64,000 nt of DNA from MFD00082-c5 sp963697995. Its GTDB lineage: Bacteria; Chlamydiota; Chlamydiia; Chlamydiales; JAJFMB01. Positions 1-7,954 of the stretch are shown in pieces. Made by a program: the position numbers and the translations under genes. The notes beneath the pieces are model-generated. The model was not told where the DNA came from and did not search any database. It saw only the letters and a program-made list of their open reading frames with translations. How positions within the stretch are numbered: position 1 is the first letter of the stretch; every line of letters begins with the position of its first letter. The stretch lies in contig OY969110.1 in NCBI GenBank assembly GCA_963697995.1, positions 682,001-746,000 of the forward strand. Direction: 5' to 3'.

Positions 1-206
1 AATCCTTCTTTGTACCCAAACTCTTTTGCAGTTTCTGCTTCAGCGGCAACTTCAAGTTTGTAATTTTTGGCATCCTCTTTCACTTTCTCAATTAGGGCGA
101 CCCCATCCATAGTCTCACAATAAACTTCTTCGGGTATAATTTTTCCACTTCCTGCGGATAAATGAATAGGCTCCCCTGAAATCAAGGTGAATAATCTAGT
201 TCCCAT
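1..206 (-). CDS. sctL: Type III secretion stator protein SctL (CdsL), N-terminal part only
   Basis: The gene runs off the left edge. Its ATG at 206 overlaps the last 11 bases of the upstream CT560-like gene, which suggests translational coupling. The 68 visible residues begin MGTRLFTLISGEPIHLS and end with an Ala/Glu-rich helix and a GYKEG motif. That Gly-aromatic-x-x-Gly signature is typical of the SctL/FliH family, whose helical N-terminus links the T3SS ATPase to the cytoplasmic sorting platform. The order sctJ - CT560 - sctL matches the chlamydial T3SS operon. Identity rests on motif plus position. Confidence 0.8.
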   Translation of the reverse strand, partial: MGTRLFTLISGEPIHLSAGSGKIIPEEVYCETMDGVALIEKVKEDAKNYKLEVAAEAETAKEFGYKEG

Positions 207-1068
207 GATCTACCTCGATATTTAACTTATTAAGAACGGAAAAAAATTGCATAGTTAAAGCCTCTTTTATGGGATCTGGCACCGTTTTAGAACTGTATTT
301 CAAAAGGATTTTGGCTCTTCCGGTATCTAACTTATGTCCGAAGTGCCACAAAAACTCCTCACCAGTTTTTGATAGGATAATTCCCAAACGAATAAGCCCT
401 TGCGTATGAAGGTAATCCCTTAAGCTTTTTTCCCCAGCCATCCCTTTTTTTAAAAGAGTTTGAAAGGTTTTATCGTTTAAGCGAAAAAGCTCTTTTTTTT
501 GCATCGATTGCTTTAAAAAATACTGCTCATCTTTGGTAAGAAATGAAAAAAAAGTCATAATCTGCTTTTTATCGACAACCCGTTTCAAAAGGTCGGCCAA
601 TTCACAAAGCCCCAAGTAGTTAATTAAGGAAACCAGTTGATTCTTAGGTAGTTCCAATAAAAAAGAAAATTCGGTTTTGGGAAGACACTGAATAGGGAGC
701 TGCTCTTTTGGAAAAACGAAACTGATCCATTTTTTGAATAAAATATCTCTTATAAAAGGAGGGGGGGGATTTTCTTCAAAGGTTACAGATTTTTTGAGCC
801 CTTTTTTCAAAACGTCATCTAAAATAGAGACCGCAAAATCTCTCTCAAATGGGGAAAAATTCTTTAAAGGTTCTAAAAGCCATGAGTAGTGAATATAGGA
901 GAGCCTCTCAAAAGGATTTTGCAAAAAATTTTTAAGAGGGGCCTCAACAAGGGGAGCTTCGCGCACTTCCATTGAGAAGGAATCGGGCAATACCTTAAAC
1001 AAATCTCCCCCGAGAGTACGCCCATACTCCCTATTTAAGGCTTGAAAAAAACAAGCTCTCTTTTTCAT
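196..1068 (-). CDS. CT560-like type III secretion accessory protein (SctK position)
   Basis: This 290-residue soluble, largely helical protein has no signal peptide or membrane segment. It lies between sctJ (6 bases upstream) and sctL (11-base overlap), exactly where Chlamydia carries CT560. That position corresponds to SctK-like sorting-platform accessory proteins in other T3SS. The C-terminus ends IEVDHGN and its stop lies inside the sctL start region. Sequence divergence in this family is high, so the assignment relies mainly on synteny and length (CT560 is about 270-290 residues). A direct role in secretion is inferred. Confidence 0.7.
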   Translation of the reverse strand: MKKRACFFQALNREYGRTLGGDLFKVLPDSFSMEVREAPLVEAPLKNFLQNPFERLSYIHYSWLLEPLKNFSPFERDFAVSILDDVLKKGLKKSVTFEENPPPPFIRDILFKKWISFVFPKEQLPIQCLPKTEFSFLLELPKNQLVSLINYLGLCELADLLKRVVDKKQIMTFFSFLTKDEQYFLKQSMQKKELFRLNDKTFQTLLKKGMAGEKSLRDYLHTQGLIRLGIILSKTGEEFLWHFGHKLDTGRAKILLKYSSKTVPDPIKEALTMQFFSVLNKLNIEVDHGN

Positions 1069-1074
1069 TCTTTA

Positions 1075-1695
1075 TTAAGTGACTCCCTCTTCGTCGTCCT
1101 CTTTCTTTTTCTCAACCTTTTTCTCTTCCTCTTCAGCTTTTGGTGGCTCAACGGATTTTGATTTCCTGACCGGAATTAAAGACATTAAAAAGTGTTTTAC
1201 TCCCCCACTCTGTTTAATAAAAGGGAGCATTTTCCAAAACAGAAGTATTAGAGCTGTCGTCAAAAAGAGAAGTAATAAAACAAGAGTAAAAAATATGATC
1301 CTAAACCTTGTTAATGATTCTTTGGCGATGATAAGGCTCCAAACAGAGACATACGATTTTTCCTGATCAGAACGGACAGAATTCGATCCGCCGTAATCAG
1401 TATAGCGCGCCTTATCGCCTGTGACATCGACGTTATCATAATCAAGACCTGTGACACTTGAAGAAACAAGACGCTTAATTTTAGGAATTAGCTGACTATT
1501 CGGATCATCGAGAACCCCTGTATGTTTGACATAAACAGAGGCTGTAATTGGTTGTTTAGGTCCTTTCCCAACATTTAACGGGTCTTCTTCTGGAAAGGAG
1601 ATCTGGACGTCGGCATCTAAAACACCATCGATTTTACGAATTACGGAGGCAATTTGTTCACCAAGCCCCGCCTGATACCTAATTTTTTCTGTCAT
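1075..1695 (-). CDS. sctJ: SctJ (CdsJ) T3SS inner-membrane ring lipoprotein, C-terminal fragment after frameshift
   Basis: This is the larger part of the YscJ/PrgK/FliF-family inner-ring protein. It starts at the conserved EKIRYQAGLGEQIA helix and continues through the second ring-building domain (IRKIDGVLDADVQISFPEE). A C-terminal transmembrane helix follows (about residues 128-155: IIFFTLVLLLLFLTTALIL), then an acidic/Lys-rich cytoplasmic tail. The sequence GLFQDVGLVPSE immediately upstream is encoded in this frame without a start, so the fragment should be continuous with the N-terminal part at 1713-2057. Restoring one G in a run of four (1743-1746, C on the + strand) gives an uninterrupted protein reading LPRKEGERLLGLFQDV. 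The ATG at 1695 is probably an internal Met. Confidence 0.88.
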   Translation of the reverse strand: MTEKIRYQAGLGEQIASVIRKIDGVLDADVQISFPEEDPLNVGKGPKQPITASVYVKHTGVLDDPNSQLIPKIKRLVSSSVTGLDYDNVDVTGDKARYTDYGGSNSVRSDQEKSYVSVWSLIIAKESLTRFRIIFFTLVLLLLFLTTALILLFWKMLPFIKQSGGVKHFLMSLIPVRKSKSVEPPKAEEEEKKVEKKKEDDEEGVT

Positions 1696-1712
1696 TTCTG
1701 AGGGAACAAGAC

Positions 1713-2057
1713 CTACATCCTGAAAGAGTCCGAGAAGGCGCTCCCCTCTTTTCTTGGAAGTCCTGCCTGGTTAAGTAAAGAAAGGGCATCGGCAGCTCTA
1801 TCAGAGGGGACCTGAATATCCCATAAAACAGCTTTTTTTCCTCCACCACCGCCTCCCCCTTCGGTGCTTTGCACTTTGCTCACATCGATTCCTTTATTCG
1901 ACAAATAGACCCAAATTTCGTTCGCTTCTTTTTCATCCAAACCATTAACGATTGTCTTCTTCGATTCGCACGAAGTGAAAAGAGTCATTATAAATAGTGG
2001 AAAAAGTAAAAATCTAAAAAACATGAGAAAACCTAAAAAGAGCCCTAAAGATGACAT
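1713..2057 (-). CDS. sctJ: SctJ (CdsJ) T3SS inner-membrane ring lipoprotein, N-terminal fragment before frameshift
   Basis: The N-terminal part of SctJ carries a lipoprotein signal with lipobox LFTSC, followed by CESKKTIVNGLDEKEANEIWVYLSNKGIDV. This is the first ring-building domain, very like chlamydial CdsJ. An internal ATG at 2024 (MFFRFLLFPLF...) gives a more normal signal-peptide length than the ATG at 2057. A run of seven glycines sits in the linker. The frame is lost at LPRKEGSAF: the true continuation is in the -1 frame and the stop follows at 1713-1715. A ring protein essential for secretion is an unlikely pseudogene, so a sequencing indel in GGGG or ribosomal slippage are the alternatives. 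Confidence 0.88.
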   Translation of the reverse strand: MSSLGLFLGFLMFFRFLLFPLFIMTLFTSCESKKTIVNGLDEKEANEIWVYLSNKGIDVSKVQSTEGGGGGGGKKAVLWDIQVPSDRAADALSLLNQAGLPRKEGSAFSDSFRM

Positions 2058-2248
2058 CTTAACACGAAAGAGGTTTTTTAAGCTATTTAGGGCCTTAAGC
2101 TTTAAAGTTATCCAACGTTTTTCAACTTAAAGTCACTTAAATTTAAATGGTTATATCTTAAAAGCCAACCATTCGAGAGGTCATTTAAGAAGACAAATCC
2201 TTTTTTTTCAAAAAAATATGGACAAATAAATCGAACTCGTTGAAAATA

Positions 2249-2289
2249 TCTCTTCTTCGTACCGCCAAACTCAAACTTTAACTCAAATA
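2249..2289 (+). promoter_or_regulatory. Conserved leader upstream of Cys-rich gene 1
   Basis: The bases just before the first Cys-rich gene share a near-identical block with the leader of its paralogue at 3765-3802. The shared block is TCTCTTCT, then TACCGCCAAA, then AAACTTTAACT, ending just before the ribosome-binding site. Conservation of an untranslated leader between paralogues whose mature regions have diverged suggests a common regulator, small-RNA target or translational control element. No promoter hexamers could be placed with confidence. Confidence 0.55.
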
Positions 2290-2301
2290 GGGAGAAACGA
2301 C

Positions 2302-2625
2302 ATGAACAAGTTTATGGTTTTAAGTACCATCCTAGGTCTACTGACATTTTCAAGTCCTTCAGTTGAGGGTTCAGCGCATCACAGACAAACATTAAGTGAA
2401 TCAACTCAGATGTACATGAGTCTACCAATTCCTGCGATCATTCCGATTTGTTGTCCAGCATGTCGCAGACCTTGCGGCTTTATGGGATTAACGAGCTGCA
2501 AGTGTTACAAAGACAGAATGGCAGCGCAAGAGCTTGCAGAAAAGGAAGCTGCAATGAAAGAAGCGGCCTCAAAAGACGCAGCTCGCGGGGAAAAGGAAGC
2601 TTCAAAAGCGATTGCACACAAATAG
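2302..2625 (+). CDS. Small secreted cysteine-rich protein, copy 1
   Basis: This 107-residue protein has a signal peptide (MNKFMVLSTILGLLTFSSPSVEG) and a short mature region with a cysteine cluster ICCPACRRPCGFMGLTSCKC. The tail is strongly charged and Ala/Glu/Lys-rich, probably helical. The ribosome-binding site is GGGAG, 8 bases before the ATG. The paralogue at 3816-4112 shares the plan: signal peptide, PI(P/C)-type segment, CPxC...C...CxC knot, charged tail. The cysteines could bind zinc or form disulfides outside the membrane. I recognise no named family. Chlamydiae do use small Cys-rich periplasmic/outer-membrane proteins, but similarity to OmcA is not evident. Confidence 0.8.
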   Translation: MNKFMVLSTILGLLTFSSPSVEGSAHHRQTLSESTQMYMSLPIPAIIPICCPACRRPCGFMGLTSCKCYKDRMAAQELAEKEAAMKEAASKDAARGEKEASKAIAHK

Positions 2626-2889
2626 ATTTGGAAAAGCCATCTAAGAAAATAGAAGCAAGGGGATACTTTAAAGAAGAAGACGAACTTCCTCTTTTAGTTC
2701 CCCCCGGTTTTTAACCTAAGACGCAACCGAAAATAAAAAGTGACCGCATCAATTACGACACCTGTTAATTTTTAGAGAATCCCCTCTTTAACACCGTCTC
2801 AAATCTCTGAATTGTTAGCCCGACACGCAACTTCACTTTTCTACAATCAAAAAATAGCTCTCAAACCTCTAAAGCATTTTCTCAAGATG

Positions 2890-3600
2890 TACCTTCACTC
2901 ATTCTTCAATCAGAGATCGTTCTTAAAACCTTTGAAGCGCGAACTCAATGGGCTATTTCACTCTTCTTACAATCAGAGAAAGCCCTACTCACATTCTCTT
3001 AAAACCTTTGAAGCGCGAACTCAATGGGCTACTTCACTCATCCTTCAATCAGAGATCGTTCTTAAAACCTTTGAAGCGCGAACTCAATGGGCTATTTCAC
3101 TCTTCTTACAATCAGAGAAAGCCCTACTCACATTTTCTTAAAATCTTGAAGCGCGAACTCAATATGCCATTTTCACTCATCCTTCAATCAGAGATCGCCC
3201 TACTCACATTTTCTTAAAACCTTTGAAGCGCGAACTCAATGGGCTACTTCACTCTTCTTACAATCAGAGAAAGCCCTCATAACAGTCTCTTAAAATCTTT
3301 GAAGCACGAACTCAATATGCCATTTTCACTCATCCTTCAATCAGAGATCGCCCTACTCACATTTTCTTAAAATCTTTGAAGCACGAACTCAATGGGCTAC
3401 TTCACTCATCCTTCAATCAGAGAAAGCTCTCATAACAGTCTCTTAAAATCTTTGAAGCACGAACTCAATGGGCTATTTCACTCTTCTTACAATCAGAGAA
3501 AGCCCTCATAACAGTCTCTTAAAATCTTTGAAGCACGAACTCAATATGCCATTTTCACTCTTCCTTCAATCAGAGAAAGCCTTCATAATATTCTCTAAAA
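2890..3600 (+). repeat. Tandem array of about nine 76-bp units between the two Cys-rich genes
   Basis: The core GAAGC(G/A)CGAACTCAAT recurs at about 2934, 3010, 3073, 3148, 3225, 3301, 3378, 3453 and 3530. Spacing is 75-77 bases, with one shortened 63-base unit. Each unit also holds TTCACTC, a variable CTTCTTACA or ATCCTTCA, ATCAGAGA and a variable CTCACATT/CATAACAG block. Variants alternate, which suggests expansion in two-unit steps. The left flank (2830-2890) contains degenerate units. The period is not a multiple of three and start/stop positions drift, so the array is not coding. The whole 2626-3815 gap holds only this array plus AT-rich flanks. Confidence 0.9.
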
Positions 3601-3764
3601 TCTCTTGAACATTAGCTGACTAATTTTACATGCCTCTTAAGGTAAAATGAAAAAAAAGGCTCCAGACTACTGCTAAAATGGGGTTCTCCTTGAACCCTTT
3701 AAGAAAAATATTTCACTAAAATGAAAATTTAGGGTTTACAAAAATCTCCAAATACCTGAACATG

Positions 3765-3802
3765 TCTCTTCTCATACCGCCAAATTGAAACTTTAACTTA
3801 AA
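3765..3802 (+). promoter_or_regulatory. Conserved leader upstream of Cys-rich gene 2
   Basis: This is the counterpart of the leader at 2249-2289, with matching TCTCTTCT, TACCGCCAAA and AAACTTTAACT blocks in the same order. It is followed by a strong AAGGAGG ribosome-binding site before the ATG at 3816. An upstream GGGTTTACA (3733-3741) could contribute to a -35 region, but no convincing -10 was found at the right spacing. Confidence 0.5.
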
Positions 3803-3815
3803 AAGGAGGCAACTC

Positions 3816-4112
3816 ATGAGACTGATGAGACTTATTAGCTTCATAGTCGTTTTGATTACAGTATGTGTGGTAGCTCCTGCAGATGCTTACTTTAGCAAAG
3901 CCACGACACAACACAATTTAGGATCGATCGCTGACCAAGGTAGACTTCCACCACCTCTTTGCATTCCATTGCGTTGTCCAGTATGTGGAGAATACATTTC
4001 TTGCATCAACGAAGCTTGTGGATGCACAAGAAAAAATAGATTCGACGAAAAAAAGTCGGAAAAAAAGGCTGAAAAGGATAAAACTGAAAACAAACGTACA
4101 GGGGATAAATAA
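3816..4112 (+). CDS. Small secreted cysteine-rich protein, copy 2
   Basis: A 98-residue paralogue of the protein at 2302-2625. The N-terminus (MRLMRLISFIVVLITVCVVAPADA) is a classical signal peptide. The mature chain then has IPLRCPVCGEYISCINEACGCTRK, five cysteines in the pattern CPxC-x5-C-x4-C-x-C. It finishes with a Lys/Glu-rich hydrophilic tail. A strong AAGGAGG lies at proper spacing before the ATG, so this copy may be translated better than copy 1. The zinc-ribbon-like spacing and export signal together point to an envelope or secreted protein. Function is unknown. Confidence 0.8.
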   Translation: MRLMRLISFIVVLITVCVVAPADAYFSKATTQHNLGSIADQGRLPPPLCIPLRCPVCGEYISCINEACGCTRKNRFDEKKSEKKAEKDKTENKRTGDK

Positions 4113-4204
4113 TTGTCTTCTGAAATCATTTGGAAACCTGGTTGCAGGGTCTCTATAACCCTAATGTAGCCAGGTTTGTTGGTGCTTAAGAGTGGAAACC
4201 TTTC

Positions 4205-5566
4205 ATGATAAACAGTAACATGTATGAAAATGCAAGCTGGCAGCAAATCTTGCGCATGGCTATTCCTCTCATGGTCACTGCTCTCTCCTTTTCTCTCATG
4301 CTCTTTGTCGACAGGTATTTCCTGTCACAGATTAGCGAAATGGCGGCTCTTTCGATTGTCAGTTCAGGCACTCTTACTTGGGTCACTGTTTACGGATGGT
4401 CTAATTTAACGGGGATTTCTGAGGTTTTTGTCGCAAGACATTACGGATCAAAGCGTTTTGACAAAATCGCCGAATCGGTCTGGCAAATGATCTGGATTGG
4501 TGTGTTTTCATCGATTTTTTTTCTATTCCTCTTTTTTTGGGGAGCCCCTTTTTGGCAATATTTTGGATATCTTGGGTTTCAGGAAGAAAGAGACTACTTT
4601 AGTTACACAATGATTTTTGGATGGAGCTATCCAATTAATGCAGCCCTCGTTGGCTTTTTCATTGGACGAGGAGAAATCAAAACGGTGACAAAAGCTGCTT
4701 TCATAGGCAATATCTCCAATATCATCTTAGATAAGGTTTTAATTTTCGGCATTGATGGGATCTTGCCCGCTCTAGAAGTGAAAGGAGCTGCTGTCGCCAC
4801 TTCAGCCGGTGTCGCAGTTCAAACGCTTTTTCTTTTTCTCACCTTTCTCAACAAAGAAAATAGAGAGAAGTTTCAAACGCACAAACCTAATCTAAACTTC
4901 TCGATCATGAAAGAGAGTGTACAGATAGGGGGTCCAGCGGCTCTCTTTATCATTTTTGAGATCTTAGGATGGGCCACGTTTTACCAAATAGCCTTGAATA
5001 AAGGAACCGAATACGGAATTGCAGCGTTTGTTTGCCAAAACACATGGCTTTTGTTTTACGCTTTCAACGATGCGATCCACAAATCGATTATAGCTCTTTC
5101 GGGAAATCTTTTTGGTGCATGGGAGCTTCATTTAATCCCAAAACTGATTTGGTCTGGTGTTAAACTCCACTTAGCTTTCCTTGGAATCATGCTTATAGCT
5201 TACTTTACGATGTTCGACTTCTTTTTAGAAAAACAGCTAGAGAGCTTAAACGTGGTCTTAGACGATCTTCACCCGTTACGTCTTGGAGGCTTCTTCGTCG
5301 TGGCTCACCTTTTTCTTGACGGCATAAGACTTGTTCTTTCAGGGCTTTTAATTGCAGCAAAAGACACGGTATTTTTGATGGTGAGCTGTTCGATCTCGAT
5401 CTGGCTTTTCCTTGTGTTACCCACTCACTACTCGCTTAACGTGCTCAACTTAAGCGCTAATTGGGTAGCATACGTACAGGGGTTCTACAGCCTAATGCTA
5501 GTGATTGTGGTTTTTGATCACTACTGCCGAAGATCTTGGGTGACATCAGCACTCCAGGCGGCTTAA
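4205..5566 (+). CDS. MATE-family (NorM-like) multidrug/Na+ antiporter
   Basis: A 453-residue integral membrane protein with about twelve hydrophobic segments and the usual MATE length. The N-terminal half starts ILRMAIPLMVTALSFSLMLF-VDRYFLS, the characteristic MATE TM1/TM2 pattern with an acidic residue in a D-x-x-F/Y context. The second half restarts with a comparable MKESVQIGGPAALFIIFEILGW pattern, the internal repeat expected of the fold. Such proteins export cationic drugs or metabolites with H+ or Na+ exchange. The start is uncertain: ATG 4205 lacks a good ribosome-binding site and the ATG at 4220 is an alternative. It sits alone in the accessory segment between lipA and sctJ. Confidence 0.88.
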   Translation: MINSNMYENASWQQILRMAIPLMVTALSFSLMLFVDRYFLSQISEMAALSIVSSGTLTWVTVYGWSNLTGISEVFVARHYGSKRFDKIAESVWQMIWIGVFSSIFFLFLFFWGAPFWQYFGYLGFQEERDYFSYTMIFGWSYPINAALVGFFIGRGEIKTVTKAAFIGNISNIILDKVLIFGIDGILPALEVKGAAVATSAGVAVQTLFLFLTFLNKENREKFQTHKPNLNFSIMKESVQIGGPAALFIIFEILGWATFYQIALNKGTEYGIAAFVCQNTWLLFYAFNDAIHKSIIALSGNLFGAWELHLIPKLIWSGVKLHLAFLGIMLIAYFTMFDFFLEKQLESLNVVLDDLHPLRLGGFFVVAHLFLDGIRLVLSGLLIAAKDTVFLMVSCSISIWLFLVLPTHYSLNVLNLSANWVAYVQGFYSLMLVIVVFDHYCRRSWVTSALQAA

Positions 5567-5710
5567 ATCTTTCGTAGCTCTTGCCCCTTTTCCCAAAACT
5601 TAGCCGTGCCCTTGCTCTTTTACAATCTAAAAAAATCCTTTTAAAAAATTAAAGAGACGCACCAAAAGGCTTAAAGGGAAAGGAAAAGGGCATGGGCAAG
5701 TTTGGGATAC

Positions 5711-6988
5711 TTAAGCCTTTGCACCAACCGCCTTTTCGCAAGAGCACTTCATTCGGCTTAACTGAAATAAGCTTTTAACACATTGCGATAAGCTCTTTTC
5801 TGCCAAGCACCCCTTCTGCATCACTAACTTCAACCCCATCAACTCGTTTAAATACTGATCTAAGTACCTCAATATTGGCTCGCATGGACAAAACTGCTTA
5901 GTAAAATGTGTGCAAAGGGGAACCTCTTTTGTATCCCAAGGTGTACATAAACACTTAAAATCATCGTCTAAACTGTCCCACCACCCTTGAACACATGATT
6001 GATCCTTCTGAATCTTTTTCAAAAGCTGAAAAAGAGAAGCCTCCAATAGAGGAGTCTGCTTTAAGTGAAAAAATACCGGCATTGCAGCCTTCTCAAAGCT
6101 TAACCCAAAACGACTCACTAAATGATCGAGCTCCCTTGGACTTAATTTTGATATCGCAGGATTCAAAATCTCCTCGTAAAGTGAACTCAAACTAAAAAGT
6201 TCGTGCTGGATCAATTCATACTCAGAAAAACATCGATGCAACTCTAATTTCTCCTCCTCGTTTAAAACCGAAGAGTGATCCACATGTTTTAACAAACTCC
6301 TAAATGCCTTTCTATACTCATCACAAGAATGAGATACCTGACTCAAATGCCTAATAAATGACTCCACCTTTTTAATCCGACGCTTGTGCCACTCTCTTTG
6401 ACTCTTGATATGGTCAATCGTTAACATCTCTGAGCGAATCAACGGAAACCTCGGATCCTTTTTTATCTTCTTAAACAACTGCGAATTGGAAGAGGCTAAT
6501 GCATAAAGCGCCTGCTTCTCCAAAAGCTCCTTCTCCCCCTGAAAATCAATATGAGGAGTCAATTGCTCTAATAACTCGTGAAGAATCTTTGACTGAAACC
6601 CCTGCACTTTCCTTTTACCAATTGTATGCCTAAGCTCCCTATCCTCCGATAAAGACCTCAATAAATGAAGAGATGTGTGCAGAGAATCCTTATCATGTTT
6701 ATTATCAAGATGATGCATTAATTCATTCACGCAAAGCTCTGTATTTCTTAAGCAAATCCGGTACTCTTTAAACCAAGGATCATCTTTAATCCTCGCCCAG
6801 ATCCCCTTAAAAAATGAAGGACGCTTCAATCTAATAGGTATTAAACCCCTTTTCTCGTCAAATTTGGCCCTTAAAAGCTCCCCGGGTTTTAACTTATTTG
6901 CGGCCTCAAGCCAAAGCTTATTTGAATAAGTAGCAGCTTGCGTCTTATCTAATGCCGTCCAAGCTTGAATTGTTTTATTGGTCTCCAT
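5711..6988 (-). CDS. Hypothetical 425-residue soluble helical protein
   Basis: No family recognised. The protein is Leu/Lys/Glu-rich, without signal peptide or membrane segment, and appears almost entirely helical. A cysteine-rich C-terminus contains CLCTPWDTKEVPLC, FCPCEP and MKCSCEK, suggestive of a metal site or of disulfides formed outside the cell. Translation probably starts at 6988 behind a GGGGG run. It has no operon partners: the MATE gene is convergent on one side and the HEAT gene lies upstream at 71 bases. Orphan status in an accessory block makes a secreted effector conceivable, but nothing in the sequence proves it. Confidence 0.7.
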   Translation of the reverse strand: METNKTIQAWTALDKTQAATYSNKLWLEAANKLKPGELLRAKFDEKRGLIPIRLKRPSFFKGIWARIKDDPWFKEYRICLRNTELCVNELMHHLDNKHDKDSLHTSLHLLRSLSEDRELRHTIGKRKVQGFQSKILHELLEQLTPHIDFQGEKELLEKQALYALASSNSQLFKKIKKDPRFPLIRSEMLTIDHIKSQREWHKRRIKKVESFIRHLSQVSHSCDEYRKAFRSLLKHVDHSSVLNEEEKLELHRCFSEYELIQHELFSLSSLYEEILNPAISKLSPRELDHLVSRFGLSFEKAAMPVFFHLKQTPLLEASLFQLLKKIQKDQSCVQGWWDSLDDDFKCLCTPWDTKEVPLCTHFTKQFCPCEPILRYLDQYLNELMGLKLVMQKGCLAEKSLSQCVKSLFQLSRMKCSCEKAVGAKA

Positions 6989-7057
6989 GAGAACCCCCTA
7001 AAGATTAATTATCCTTAGTATATAAAACAAAACTAATATGTAAAAGTTAATTTAATG

Positions 7058-7954
7058 TTAATTACTATTCATATCAAATAAAACTACTTTAAAATCGTTT
7101 TTAAACTCTTTAAAGCTAGGATTGTTTGCTAATTCCCGAAAAGATTTTTCAAGAGGAGTCCCTTTTAAGCCCCTACAAGCTAAGATAAGATAGCCGCAAA
7201 GAAGCGTATCCTTTTGAAAATCAGGATCTTGGATTAATGAGAAGGCTATTTTTGCAACACTCTCATCAAAAGAGTATTCCGCAAGAACAAGAGCTGCCCT
7301 TTCATTGTCTTCATTAATAGGCTTTTTTTGCACAACTTTTAATAAAAACTCTTTAGAAGAGGAACCAATGGCTTTTAAAGCCTTGATAAGAATCTCCTCA
7401 TCGAAGAAATCACCCTCTCTTAAGTGTTCAAAAAGAGTAATAATCGCTCGTTTATCACCTATAAGCCCAAGCGACTTTGCTGCCAGATAGGGAGCTTTAC
7501 CATATCCTGGAAAAAGAGGGGAATAATACTCATCATTTTTCAAAAGGGCCATCAGTTCCGGAACAATTTTGTGCCCCTCTTTTGTAATCGCCAAAATTTC
7601 CTCTTCAGCCTCTTCCGTTTCAGCTAAAATCAAGTTGGCAATCAACTGAGGATAGCGAGATATCGCATCTTTTTTTTGGAGTAAAAGGCGCAAATTTCTG
7701 TATTCTTCTAAAGATTTTTTAACAGTAGCCCTCTCCTCATCGCCTAACACAAGAAGACTGAGGTTCTGTTCCAAGGAGCGCTCAAAAATAGCTAGCTCCT
7801 CGATCCGCTTTAAAGAAAACTCCTCTTGAATCCCTTTACCGCCCCTTTGATAATACTCGATCATCAACGGAAAACTGCCCCCAAAATGGGCATCCCGTTG
7901 CATTAAAATATCGATATCAATTGCATCTCTTAAATCAAAATCCGTTGTGTCCAT
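7058..7954 (-). CDS. HEAT-repeat-like hypothetical protein downstream of lipA
   Basis: The open frame extends up to 7996, but the likeliest start is one of the clustered Mets at 7969, 7963 or 7954, just inside the lipA end at 7935. ATG 7954 (MDTTDFDLRDAIDID) has a GGATGAAG upstream. The C-terminal half holds helical repeats of HEAT/PBS-lyase type, for example KAPYLAAKSLGLIGDKRAIITLFEHL and EEILIKALKAIGSS. These folds bind partners rather than catalyse. Overlap with lipA indicates one operon lpdA-lipA-this gene. The link to lipoylation or to dehydrogenase assembly is only by position. Confidence 0.75.
   Translation of the reverse strand: MDTTDFDLRDAIDIDILMQRDAHFGGSFPLMIEYYQRGGKGIQEEFSLKRIEELAIFERSLEQNLSLLVLGDEERATVKKSLEEYRNLRLLLQKKDAISRYPQLIANLILAETEEAEEEILAITKEGHKIVPELMALLKNDEYYSPLFPGYGKAPYLAAKSLGLIGDKRAIITLFEHLREGDFFDEEILIKALKAIGSSSKEFLLKVVQKKPINEDNERAALVLAEYSFDESVAKIAFSLIQDPDFQKDTLLCGYLILACRGLKGTPLEKSFRELANNPSFKEFKNDFKVVLFDMNSN

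Noticed and set aside
1079..1366. Plus-strand 95-codon frame opposite sctJ
   Set aside because: Antisense to a well-supported gene; Ser/Phe-rich composition reflects the complementary strand.
2812..3217. Open frames of 109 and 89 codons across the 76-bp repeats
   Set aside because: The period is not a multiple of three, frames shift from unit to unit, there is no ribosome-binding site, and composition is that of the repeat.
2890..3600. CRISPR array
   Set aside because: The whole 76-bp unit is repeated, with no unique spacers of constant length and no cas genes nearby.
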